12,524 bases of DNA from Ignavibacteriaceae bacterium (GTDB lineage: Bacteria > Bacteroidota > Ignavibacteria > Ignavibacteriales > Ignavibacteriaceae). Positions 1 to 6,864 of the stretch are shown one piece after another; position 1 is the first letter of the stretch, and the number at the start of each line of letters is the position of its first letter. Under the pieces are notes generated by a model. That model was not told the DNA's origin, searched no databases, and saw only the letters and a program-made list of their open reading frames with translations. The stretch is taken from assembly GCA_013388525.1 (NCBI GenBank), contig JACAFA010000262.1, positions 1 through 12,524 on the forward strand, written 5' to 3'. The position numbers were made by a program, and so were the translations under genes.

Positions 1-705
1 GGAACAACACGCGACAGCATAGATTCAATTCTGAAATATTACGGCGAAGAAATTATTTTAATTGATACTGCCGGTCTTCGTAAAAAGAAAAAAGTTCTGG
101 AAAGCATTGAATTCTATTCCACAATCAGGACTCTTAAAGCAATCGGTGAGTGCGATGTTGCTGTTGTTCTAATCGATTCAATAATTGGTCTGGAAAAACA
201 GGACCAAAAAATAATTGATGAAGTTGTTCGCTGGAGGAAAGGATTAATTATCGCTGTTAATAAATGGGATCTTGTAGAAAAGGATTCGGAAACAGCTTCA
301 TTCTATGAAAAAGCCATTCATCAAAAAATGGGTGCGGTAGATTATGCTGAGGTAATTTTCATATCTGCATTGACAAAGCAGCGCATCTTTAAACTTGTGG
401 ATCTTTGCAAGCATGTAAGCGACGAAAGGAAAAAGAAAATTCCTACAAAAGATTTGAATGATTTTATGCTGGATGAAATTGTAAAGTCGCCTCCACCTGC
501 ATCACCTTCCGGTAAAGAGGTGAAGATCAAATACATAACTCAAATCGGACAACATTACCCGATCTTTGCTTTTTTCTGTAACTATCCCAATCATGTTCCC
601 GATAACTACAAAAGATTTCTTGAAAAGATGATCAGAAATAAATATGGATTTAAAGGTGTTCCAATCACGCTAAGTTTTAAAGCCAAATCTTCCAGGCAGG
701 AATAA
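1..705 (+). CDS. der: GTPase Der (EngA), C-terminal part, 5' truncated by window edge
   Basis: This is the last 234 residues of Der, the double-G-domain GTPase that helps assemble the 50S ribosomal subunit. The frame is open from base 1, so the first G domain and the P-loop of the second lie outside the window. The fragment starts at the switch I motif of the second G domain (GTTRDS). It continues with the Walker B/G3 motif DTAGLRKK (residues 22-29), the G4 motif NKWD (87-90) and a G5-like ISAL. The last 70 or so residues form the KH-like domain typical of Der, containing the segment KIKYITQ. The stop codon is immediately followed by the next gene's ATG. Two G domains plus a C-terminal KH domain separate Der from Era and other small GTPases. 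The family call is firm; the missing N-terminus is only a boundary effect. Confidence 0.95.
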   Translation, partial: GTTRDSIDSILKYYGEEIILIDTAGLRKKKKVLESIEFYSTIRTLKAIGECDVAVVLIDSIIGLEKQDQKIIDEVVRWRKGLIIAVNKWDLVEKDSETASFYEKAIHQKMGAVDYAEVIFISALTKQRIFKLVDLCKHVSDERKKKIPTKDLNDFMLDEIVKSPPPASPSGKEVKIKYITQIGQHYPIFAFFCNYPNHVPDNYKRFLEKMIRNKYGFKGVPITLSFKAKSSRQE

Positions 706-2058
706 ATGAAAAGACAAGTTAAGATAATAGTTGTCGGAGGAAATGCGGCTGGTCCTGCTGCTGCTGCAAAAGCTAAAAGATATAATCCAAATGCTGAAGT
801 ATTGCTTTTTGAAGCCAGCGAATTCATCTCAACGGGGACCTGTGAGATGCCCTACGTACTTTCAGGTGAAATTGCTGATTACCGGAAAATTATTTTCTTC
901 TCACCTTCATCTTTTCAACAAGAAAAAGGTGTGAAAGTTTTTGTAAAACATTTTGTTCAGGAGATTGATGTAAAGAAGAAACAAATTACCGTCAAAGATT
1001 TAATCGAAGATAAAATAATTGAACATGATTATGACAAACTAATCCTTGCTACCGGATCAAAAGCAAAAACTTTACCTGGCTTTGACACTCAACTAGAAAA
1101 TATTTTCACTTTGAAAAATATTAATGATTTGATTCGTTTGGATGAATACGTCAAAAAAAATCATGTTACAAAATCAATAATTATTGGCTCAGGTTACATT
1201 GGAATTGAAGCTGCTGAAGCCTTAGTAAGAAGGAATATTTCGGTTAAGATTATTGAAAGAGAAAACAATCCACTGCCGGTAGCAGATAAAGAGTTCTCTG
1301 ATGAGGTATTAAAGATTCTTCACCAAAATAAAGTTGAATTTATTGGTGATTTGAAGGAAGTTGAGCCTGTAATAACGAAAGATAAGTTGGTTGCAGTAAG
1401 AATTGGTGACAAATTTCTTGAAACAGATCTCGTTCTATTATCAGTTGGTTTTGAACCTGATACTTACTTCGCTCAATCTGCAAAACTTGAACTAGGTAAA
1501 TCTGGAGCCATTAAAATTGATCAACACTTAAAAACTTCAGACAGATTTATTTTTGCGGCAGGGGATAATGTTGAAGTTATTAATGCTGTTACCGGTAAAC
1601 CGGATTACTTTCCTCTTGCAACTCATGCCTACGATTTGGGACGTATTGCCGGAGAAAATGCAGCAGGTGGTAATGTTAAATACGAACCGATCGTCAAAAA
1701 TATAAGCGTGAAAATATTTGATAAGTTCTTTGCGCAAGTTGGATTGACATCAAAGGAAGCAAAGCAAAGCGGCTTTGCAATTGAAGAATCATTTGCAAAA
1801 GCAAGAAACTTAGTTTCCATTATGCCTGATAGTGATTTAGTCTTTGGTAAAGTATTGTCGGATAAAAATAGCAATCGAATAATTGGCGTTTCATTTCTTG
1901 GAGGGAAAGAAGTCTCAGGTAATGCTGACTTATTATCAGCATTAATAAAATTAAAAGCTCCTGCATCAACTCTTTCAAAAATAAATTATAACTATACTCC
2001 GCCGCTTTCACCGTTTGTTAATATTTTGAGTTTACTTGGTAAAAAATTTATTAATTAA
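706..2058 (+). CDS. FAD-dependent pyridine nucleotide-disulfide oxidoreductase, CoA-disulfide reductase / NADH oxidase type
   Basis: A 450-residue flavoprotein that probably uses NAD(P)H to reduce a disulfide, persulfide or oxygen in the cytoplasm. The N-terminal FAD-binding Rossmann motif is VVGGNAAG (residues 9-16). A single redox cysteine, C46 in STGTCEMPY, sits where CoA-disulfide reductases and NADH oxidases/peroxidases carry theirs, unlike the CxxxxC pair of glutathione or lipoamide reductases. ATGS (115-118) follows, then the NAD(P)H-binding GSGYIG (161-166) and the second FAD motif AAGD (284-287). The C-terminal dimerisation domain ends with YTPPLSP (430-436), resembling the YAPPFS segment of CoA-disulfide reductases. 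There is no fused rhodanese domain. The ATG directly follows the Der stop with no gap; AGG five bases upstream, inside der, can serve as ribosome binding site, so the genes are probably cotranscribed. CoA-disulfide reductase, NADH oxidase and NAD(P)H sulfur reductase cannot be separated by sequence alone. Confidence 0.9.
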   Translation: MKRQVKIIVVGGNAAGPAAAAKAKRYNPNAEVLLFEASEFISTGTCEMPYVLSGEIADYRKIIFFSPSSFQQEKGVKVFVKHFVQEIDVKKKQITVKDLIEDKIIEHDYDKLILATGSKAKTLPGFDTQLENIFTLKNINDLIRLDEYVKKNHVTKSIIIGSGYIGIEAAEALVRRNISVKIIERENNPLPVADKEFSDEVLKILHQNKVEFIGDLKEVEPVITKDKLVAVRIGDKFLETDLVLLSVGFEPDTYFAQSAKLELGKSGAIKIDQHLKTSDRFIFAAGDNVEVINAVTGKPDYFPLATHAYDLGRIAGENAAGGNVKYEPIVKNISVKIFDKFFAQVGLTSKEAKQSGFAIEESFAKARNLVSIMPDSDLVFGKVLSDKNSNRIIGVSFLGGKEVSGNADLLSALIKLKAPASTLSKINYNYTPPLSPFVNILSLLGKKFIN

Positions 2059-2072
2059 GTAAGAGCCTTGCA

Positions 2073-2717
2073 TTGAAAAAGAAATCAGAATATCCAAACC
2101 TTGTTTTAATCGAGCACCCATTAGTTAAAAAGGACATTACCATTCTAAGGGATAAGACAACAAATACTGAAATGTTCAGAGCAGCCGTAACTCGAATATC
2201 AAATCTACTTGCCGCTGAAATCAGCTCAGCTTTCTCTCTCGTTGAGTTAAAAGTTGATACGCCACTTGAAAAAACCAAAGGATATCGTTTGAAACAGGAA
2301 GTAGTTCTGATTCCTGTCCTCCGAGCTGGATTAGGAATGGTTGATGGATTTCTTCAACTCATACCAGACGCTAAACTCGGTCATATAGGTCTTGAACGAA
2401 ATGAAACTACCTTAAAGCCAAATAACTATTATCTCAAGACACCGAAAAATTTAAGCAAAGCAGAAGTGATATTACTTGATCCAATGCTTGCAACCGGTGG
2501 AAGTGCATCTGCAGCAATCAGCTTTTTGAAAGAACGCGGTGCAAAAATTATCGTCTTTGCCTGCCTGGTAGCAGCACCAGAGGGAATTAAAAAAATATTG
2601 AAGGATCATTCAGATGTTGTGATATTCACTGCAGTAGTTGATCGTCAACTAAATAAAAAAGGCTACATACTTCCCGGTTTGGGTGATGCAGGAGATCGCA
2701 CTTTTGGCACGTTATAA
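2073..2717 (+). CDS. upp: Uracil phosphoribosyltransferase
   Basis: A 214-residue cytoplasmic enzyme of pyrimidine salvage that makes UMP and pyrophosphate from uracil and PRPP. The PRPP-binding loop DPMLATGGS (residues 136-144) is the diagnostic UPRT signature. The C-terminal uracil-binding segment YILPGLGDAGDR (198-209) is also complete. Earlier conserved pieces are EHPLVK near residue 14 and PVLRAGLGM (81-89). Length matches the usual 205-215 residues. No ATG fits the N-terminus: the frame begins with TTG at 2073, 14 bases after the upstream stop, preceded only by a weak purine stretch (AAGAG). A TTG start is therefore inferred. The 3' end overlaps the next gene. This is a housekeeping gene in an apparent run with the oxidoreductase, with no sign of transfer. 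Confidence 0.96.
   Translation: MKKKSEYPNLVLIEHPLVKKDITILRDKTTNTEMFRAAVTRISNLLAAEISSAFSLVELKVDTPLEKTKGYRLKQEVVLIPVLRAGLGMVDGFLQLIPDAKLGHIGLERNETTLKPNNYYLKTPKNLSKAEVILLDPMLATGGSASAAISFLKERGAKIIVFACLVAAPEGIKKILKDHSDVVIFTAVVDRQLNKKGYILPGLGDAGDRTFGTL
2691..2694 (+). promoter_or_regulatory. Ribosome binding site deciding the start of the TPR protein gene
   Basis: GGAG lies inside the 3' end of upp, nine bases before the TTG at 2704. No comparable site precedes GTG 2683 or ATG 2686, the other in-frame options. It supports a TTG start that gives a compact signal peptide, and suggests translation coupled to upp. Confidence 0.45.
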
Positions 2718-3729
2718 AATTATTTTTTTCTCTTTAATAGTTCTGGTTTGTTACAAAATTCAGGCGCAGACTTATCCTGATGCAAAGGTTGATTCACTCC
2801 TGAAAAGCGGAATTAAAAATATTGTTAATCAGAATTATAATTCTGCTGAAAAAATATTCACCGTTCTTGATAAGGAATATTCTCATCTGCCGCTTGGTAA
2901 AATATATCTTGCTGCAAACAGAATAGCCGAAGCTTACGACTATGCTCAAGATTTTGATGAAAATTATATTCTTTCAAATCTTGAAACAGCAAAACAACAA
3001 TCTGAAAATCTGATTGATTCAGATAACAACAATATTTGGTATCGTTACTTCTATTCTCTTACTGAAGGATACATTTCTTATTACGATGCATTAAAAGGCA
3101 GCTGGTTTTCTGCTTTATCAAAAGGTATCAATTCAATTTCAGGGTTTGAAGACATATTAAATGAAGACAAAAATTTTTACGAAGCGTACATTGCAATTGG
3201 TACTTTTGAATACTGGAAAAGCAGAAAAATGGAGTTTATGAGCTGGTTACCTTTTAGTGATGATACAAAAAATTTCGGGATTGATCTTTTGACTATTGCA
3301 GTAGATTCATCGAGTTATAACTCGCATCTTGCGGTTAATTCACTTATCTGGATTTATATTGATCAGAAAAAATATAATGAGGCAATTTCTCTTGCTGCAA
3401 AAGCATTGAAAGAATTTCCTGAATCAAGAAATTTTAAGTGGGGTTTGGCAAGAGCCTATGAGGATAAAAATCCTGTAAGAGCAATCGAACTTTATCTGGA
3501 AATCCTCGACTCCTATCCTCAATCGTTGAAAAATAATTACAAAAATAAAATCACACTCAAGCATTTAATCGCTCAGCAGTACGCTAAACTTGGAAATAAA
3601 AAACAGGCTCTGAACTATTGTAATGAGATTCTTTCTTTAAAAAATATACCTGAGAAAACTCTGGATGAAATTAGTGGAAGGCTGGATAGGGTTAAATCTT
3701 TGAAAAATGAACTTAGTAAAGAGAACTAG
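2704..3729 (+). CDS. Secreted tetratricopeptide-repeat (TPR) protein
   Basis: About 341 residues of unknown specific function. With the TTG start at 2704 the protein opens as MARYKIIFFSLIVLVCYKIQAQ, a short positive N-region, a hydrophobic core and an AQAQ-like signal peptidase I site, so export to the periplasm or cell surface is likely. A cysteine in the core (LVLVC context) lacks the usual G/A/S before it, so a lipoprotein is less likely. The mature part is mostly helical and rich in Tyr, Asn and Ser. TPR-like helical pairs are clearest in the second half, for example IDQKKYNEAISLAAKALKEF and KLGNKKQALNYCNEIL. The middle has aromatic segments (YRYFYSLTEGYISYYDALKG). The start overlaps upp by 14 bases; GTG 2683 or ATG 2686 would add seven or six residues. 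TPRs mediate protein contacts, so a scaffold role is possible but not shown. Confidence 0.78.
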   Translation: MARYKIIFFSLIVLVCYKIQAQTYPDAKVDSLLKSGIKNIVNQNYNSAEKIFTVLDKEYSHLPLGKIYLAANRIAEAYDYAQDFDENYILSNLETAKQQSENLIDSDNNNIWYRYFYSLTEGYISYYDALKGSWFSALSKGINSISGFEDILNEDKNFYEAYIAIGTFEYWKSRKMEFMSWLPFSDDTKNFGIDLLTIAVDSSSYNSHLAVNSLIWIYIDQKKYNEAISLAAKALKEFPESRNFKWGLARAYEDKNPVRAIELYLEILDSYPQSLKNNYKNKITLKHLIAQQYAKLGNKKQALNYCNEILSLKNIPEKTLDEISGRLDRVKSLKNELSKEN

Positions 3730-3752
3730 TTCAGTCCTGTTAATCAGCCTGA

Positions 3753-3788
3753 CTTTAACATAACGTTAATTTAAAGTAAATTATTACT
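3753..3788 (+). promoter_or_regulatory. AT-rich inverted repeats and weak promoter candidate before rel
   Basis: The 89-base gap before rel holds two overlapping AT-rich inverted repeats: CTTTAA (3753-3758) with TTAAAG (3771-3776), and AGTAA (3775-3779) with TTACT (3784-3788). TTAACA (3755-3760), 16 bases, then TAAATT (3777-3782) is a poor-to-fair sigma70-like pair. No T-tract follows, so an intrinsic terminator is not supported. In DNA this AT-rich, such matches arise easily. Confidence 0.25.
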
Positions 3789-3818
3789 GAATAGTTGAGT
3801 TAATTATTTTAAGAGATC

Positions 3819-5990
3819 ATGAATAAAGAACGCCCGGACGACCAAAAACTATTGGCAGATCTTCTTGAAGCCTGTCATAAAAATTTGCCAAAGGTTAATG
3901 AAGCTCTCATAACAAAAGCATTTAAGTTTGCACTAGAAGCACACAAGCACGACTTGAGAGCTTCCGGTGAACCATACTTTTACCATCCTTACGAAGTTGC
4001 AAGAATTGTTGTTGAAGAATTTCCACTGGATGATATTACTGTTGTAGCCACTCTTTTGCATGATGTGGTTGAAGACACAGATTTTGATTTAAATCTGATG
4101 ACAAAAGAATTTGGCAAAGAAGTAACAGAAATAGTTGACGGCGTTACTAAAATCAGCGGAATATTTAAAGGCCAGGATATCACTAAAGCAGAAAACTATC
4201 GTAAGATGTTGCTTTCGATGGTTAAAGATGTGAGAGTAATTCTTGTAAAGTTTGCTGACAGGCTTCATAATATGCGCACACTGGAATTTGTAAGTCCAGA
4301 TAAACAAAAAAGAATTGCACAGGAAACTCTTGAGATTTATGCACCTTTCGCAAACAGATTCGGTCTTGCAAGAGTTAAGTGGGAGTTGGAAGACTTATCA
4401 TTCAAATATCTGAACCGGGAAATGTACGATGAACTTGTCGGGAAAGTTAAAAGTTCACGGAAAGAAAGAGAAGCATATATCAAAAGGTTTTCAGAGCCAA
4501 TAAGAAAAAAATTAGATGAGTATAATCTAAAATACGAAATGGGTGGACGCCCCAAACATTTTTATAGCATTTATCGTAAAATGATAAAACGCGGCAAACC
4601 CTTCGAAGAAATTTATGACTTGTTCGCCCTTAGAATTATTCTGGATACTGAAAATACAAATGAATGTTATACAACTCTTGGAATTGTCAACCAGATGTAT
4701 CTGCCGGTTCCTGACCGGTTCAAAGATTATATTTCAATTCCGAAGAATAATAATTACCAGTCAATTCATACAACGGTGATAGGTCCTGAAGGCAGACTTG
4801 TTGAAGTTCAGATCAGAACAAAGAAAATGCACGAGATTGCCGAACGCGGTCTGGCTGCACACTGGAAGTATAAAGAAGATAAGGCAACAACTGATAAAGA
4901 TCTTGAAAACTGGCTTAACTGGATTAGAGATATTTTTGAAGGTGCAGGAAAGGATGAAACCAGAAAAGAAATTTTGGAAGACTTTAAGCTTAATCTCTAT
5001 CAGGATGAAATATATGTGTTCACTCCTAAAGGAGAATTAAGAAGGCTTCCTATTGATTCAACTCCTGTAGATTTTGCTTTTGAAATACACAGCAATGTAG
5101 GTTACCAGTGTATTGGTGCAAAAATAAATGGCAAGATTGTTCCGCTTGATACTCCTTTACACAGCGGTGATCAGATTGAAATTATAACTTCCAAAAATCA
5201 ACACCCTAATAAAAACTGGTTGAAGTTTGTTAAAACTCAAAAGGCAAAAGCTGCTATAAGGAAATGGTTAAATAAAGAAGAAGAAAAAGTTGTTAAAGCG
5301 GGAAAAGAAATATGGTCCAAAAAATTAAAAAAGCTGAAATTATCATTTTCAACCAGTGATATTTCTAAGATTGCAAGAAAATTAAAATTTGATAATAATT
5401 CACAATTCTTCCAGGCGATTGCGCAGGGCGCTGTTAACCTTGATCGAATACTGCTTAATGCAGGCGACAAAACCGCTGACGAACAGGAGAAGATACTTGA
5501 GTTTGATAAGTTTGCTGATATTGCTCGTAAAGATGCAGGCGGAATCCTCGTTGATGGTAAATCTTCAGGAATAATGTATTCTTATGCTAAATGCTGTAAT
5601 CCAATTCCCGGTGATCCGGTGATTGGTTACATAACAATTGGTGAAGGCGTTAAAATTCATAGAAAGACTTGCAATAATCTTCTTAATCTTTCTAAAATTG
5701 ATTCTGATAAACTGGTTGCAGTTCAGTGGCCGGGTACTGACGGAACATTCTTCGTAGCTGGTTTAACGTTGAAAGGCGAAGACAGCCCTGGTATTCTTAA
5801 TGAAATTGCGCATACTATTGTTTCTTACAGGAATACAAATATAAAATCCATCAACATAAATACTAACGATTCAACTTTTGAAGGTTCTGTAATGGTTTAT
5901 GTGAGTAATTTGGAGCATCTTAATAATCTTATTGATAGATTAAAAAAATTAAAAGGACTTTTTAAAGTGGAAAGATTTGAGGGCAGCTGA
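3819..5990 (+). CDS. rel: Bifunctional (p)ppGpp synthetase/hydrolase, long RelA/SpoT homologue
   Basis: A 723-residue stringent-response enzyme that makes and degrades (p)ppGpp. The N-terminal HD hydrolase looks intact: YHPYEVAR (residues 55-62), HDVVEDTD (81-88, metal-binding HD) and DRLHNMRTL (147-155). The synthetase domain has GRPKHFYSIYRKM (243-255), RFKD (300-303), NYQSIHT (312-318) and EVQIRT (329-334). RFKD is the RxKD motif of bifunctional Rel/SpoT enzymes, rather than the ExDD of synthetase-only RelA. A TGS domain follows at about 396-457 (EIYVFTPKGELRRLP). Next is the conserved-cysteine region with YAKCCNPIPGD (589-599), then a C-terminal ACT domain from about 643. Length and order match full-length Rel. 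It is probably the main alarmone enzyme here, regulated through the ribosome via the C-terminal half. The ATG has only a weak purine-rich leader (AAGAGATC). Confidence 0.97.
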   Translation: MNKERPDDQKLLADLLEACHKNLPKVNEALITKAFKFALEAHKHDLRASGEPYFYHPYEVARIVVEEFPLDDITVVATLLHDVVEDTDFDLNLMTKEFGKEVTEIVDGVTKISGIFKGQDITKAENYRKMLLSMVKDVRVILVKFADRLHNMRTLEFVSPDKQKRIAQETLEIYAPFANRFGLARVKWELEDLSFKYLNREMYDELVGKVKSSRKEREAYIKRFSEPIRKKLDEYNLKYEMGGRPKHFYSIYRKMIKRGKPFEEIYDLFALRIILDTENTNECYTTLGIVNQMYLPVPDRFKDYISIPKNNNYQSIHTTVIGPEGRLVEVQIRTKKMHEIAERGLAAHWKYKEDKATTDKDLENWLNWIRDIFEGAGKDETRKEILEDFKLNLYQDEIYVFTPKGELRRLPIDSTPVDFAFEIHSNVGYQCIGAKINGKIVPLDTPLHSGDQIEIITSKNQHPNKNWLKFVKTQKAKAAIRKWLNKEEEKVVKAGKEIWSKKLKKLKLSFSTSDISKIARKLKFDNNSQFFQAIAQGAVNLDRILLNAGDKTADEQEKILEFDKFADIARKDAGGILVDGKSSGIMYSYAKCCNPIPGDPVIGYITIGEGVKIHRKTCNNLLNLSKIDSDKLVAVQWPGTDGTFFVAGLTLKGEDSPGILNEIAHTIVSYRNTNIKSININTNDSTFEGSVMVYVSNLEHLNNLIDRLKKLKGLFKVERFEGS

Positions 5991-5996
5991 TAAATT

Positions 5997-6425
5997 TTGG
6001 AGCAGCAAAATAAAGAATACAGAATAATGGGAATTGATTATGGTGAAAAAAGAATTGGTATTGCACTTAGTGATCCATTACTGACTTTCGCTTATCCGTT
6101 TACAACTCTTACTAATAACAAATCCTTTTACGATGAACTTTCAAAAATTATTCTCGAAAAGAATGTAGTGAAAATAATTCTTGGACTGCCATCATCAAAT
6201 TTCAAATCATCTTCTGAACTAGCTAAAAAAGTTCAGAAGTTAAAAACTGATATTGAAATTAAATTTAAAGTTGATGTCGTTTTATGGGACGAGGAATTTT
6301 CATCGGCAATAGCAAGTGAAAAAGTTATTGAATCGGTAACAAAGAAGTCAAAGAGGCAAATGAAAGAATTACTGGACAGACATTCCGCTGCAGTGATTTT
6401 GCAGGAGTATTTGGATTCAAAATGA
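5997..6425 (+). CDS. ruvX: Putative pre-16S rRNA nuclease / Holliday junction resolvase-like RuvX (YqgF)
   Basis: A 142-residue RNase H-fold protein of the YqgF/RuvX family, implicated in 5' maturation of 16S rRNA and, in some species, Holliday junction processing. The three acidic positions are present: D14 in GIDYGEKRIGIALSDP, the acidic pair in WDEEFSS (98-103), and D127 in DRHSAAVILQEYL. Two motifs differ from the usual form: DEEFSS replaces the common DER(L/F)(T/S)T, and GLPSSNFKSSS lacks the common NMDGS after GLP. An in-frame TAA at 5991 limits the start to TTG 5997 or ATG 6027. TTG keeps the first beta strand (EYRIMGIDYG) and is preferred, although GAGGG lies a long 13 bases upstream. 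The gene starts 6 bases after rel, suggesting one transcript. Confidence 0.92.
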   Translation: MEQQNKEYRIMGIDYGEKRIGIALSDPLLTFAYPFTTLTNNKSFYDELSKIILEKNVVKIILGLPSSNFKSSSELAKKVQKLKTDIEIKFKVDVVLWDEEFSSAIASEKVIESVTKKSKRQMKELLDRHSAAVILQEYLDSK

Positions 6426-6520
6426 AAGCAGAAACTTCTCCCGGAAAAGATTTAGACATTGAATTAAGTTTAAATGCTATAAAAAATTATCTGTGCAAAC
6501 GTTTGACATTATCATTGTAA
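6422..6520 (+). CDS. Possible 32-residue small ORF overlapping ruvX stop
   Basis: The frame begins with an ATG that overlaps the ruvX stop in an ATGA arrangement, the classic geometry of translational coupling. It ends at TAA 6518-6520. The predicted peptide starts MKAETSPGKDLDIEL and ends CKRLTLSL. It has no signal peptide, membrane segment or recognisable motif. The last third coincides with a strong -35 hexamer, so part of it may be constrained as promoter DNA rather than as protein. It could be a real small protein, a remnant of a longer gene, or chance. Nothing beyond the overlap supports translation. Confidence 0.2.
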   Translation: MKAETSPGKDLDIELSLNAIKNYLCKRLTLSL

Positions 6521-6531
6521 AAAACTATTTT
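6503..6531 (+). promoter_or_regulatory. Sigma70-like promoter for the BMC shell genes
   Basis: A perfect -35 hexamer TTGACA (6503-6508) is followed by exactly 17 bases and the -10-like TATTTT (6526-6531). Transcription would begin near 6538, about 28 bases before the first shell gene. This is the best promoter match seen in the window and implies the BMC pair can be transcribed separately from rel-ruvX. Many Bacteroidota use a different consensus (-7 TAnnTTTG), so use of a classical site here is an inference. Confidence 0.55.
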
Positions 6532-6553
6532 TTCATACATAAATCAATAAATT

Positions 6554-6558
6554 GGGAG
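6554..6558 (+). promoter_or_regulatory. Strong ribosome binding site of the first shell gene
   Basis: GGGAG ends seven bases before ATG 6566. It is one of the clearest Shine-Dalgarno sites in the window, where most genes have weak ones, and fits a shell protein made in quantity. Confidence 0.65.
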
Positions 6559-6565
6559 CATTTCT

Positions 6566-6856
6566 ATGTCAGCATTGTCACTTGATGCACTCGGAATGGT
6601 GGAAACTAAAGGATTAGTTGGTTCCATCGAAGCTGCGGACGCAATGGTTAAAGCAGCAAAAGTAGAATTAATCGGTAAAGAAACCATCGGTGGTGGTTAT
6701 GTAACTGTAATGGTTCGTGGAGATGTGGGAGCAGTAAAAGCTGCTACTGATGCTGGTGCTGCAGCAGCGCAGAGAGTTGGCGAACTGGTATCAGTTCATG
6801 TAATTCCACGTCCTCATTCAGATGTAGAAATGATTCTTCCAAAAAGATCTAAATAG
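6566..6856 (+). CDS. Bacterial microcompartment hexameric shell protein (PduA/CcmK-like BMC-H)
   Basis: A 96-residue single-BMC-domain protein, the usual length for the hexameric tile that forms the facets of a protein organelle shell. Conserved segments include [10 protein letters not shown] (residues 8-17), [12 protein letters not shown] (22-33), [18 protein letters not shown] (51-68) and the shell signature [12 protein letters not shown] (77-88). It resembles PduA/PduJ of propanediol-utilising compartments closely. The pore-lining loop reads TIGGG (40-44), where PduA has KIGSG, so a small, mostly backbone-lined pore is expected. The gene has its own promoter-like site and a strong ribosome binding site, and is followed 8 bases later by a second BMC gene. 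No enzyme, aldehyde dehydrogenase, vertex or trimer gene lies nearby, so the compartment's chemistry cannot be inferred. The shell-protein call itself is secure. Confidence 0.97.
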   Translation: MSALSLDALGMVETKGLVGSIEAADAMVKAAKVELIGKETIGGGYVTVMVRGDVGAVKAATDAGAAAAQRVGELVSVHVIPRPHSDVEMILPKRSK

Positions 6857-6864
6857 AAATTATT

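Noticed and set aside
1537..1737. Antisense frames of 60-100 codons throughout, e.g. here, 4089-4307 and 8861-9151
   Set aside because: They lie opposite strongly conserved genes, have no recognisable motifs or ribosome binding sites, and have the phenylalanine/serine/isoleucine-rich makeup expected of the reverse complement of AT-rich coding DNA.
2683..2703. GTG 2683 or ATG 2686 as the start of the TPR protein
   Set aside because: Either lengthens the signal peptide N-region with acidic MQEIAL residues and lacks a good ribosome binding site, while TTG 2704 has GGAG nine bases upstream. They remain possible.
2749..2754. Lipoprotein signal in the TPR protein (Cys in the hydrophobic core)
   Set aside because: The residue before the cysteine is valine, not Gly/Ala/Ser, and a signal peptidase I-like AQ site follows, so a lipobox is not supported.
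3753..3788. Intrinsic terminator after the TPR gene
   Set aside because: The stems are short and almost entirely A/T, and no run of T follows on the + strand.
4798..5040. Same-strand 80-codon frame inside rel
   Set aside because: It is out of frame with the conserved Rel synthetase/TGS region and encodes a low-complexity basic peptide without motifs.
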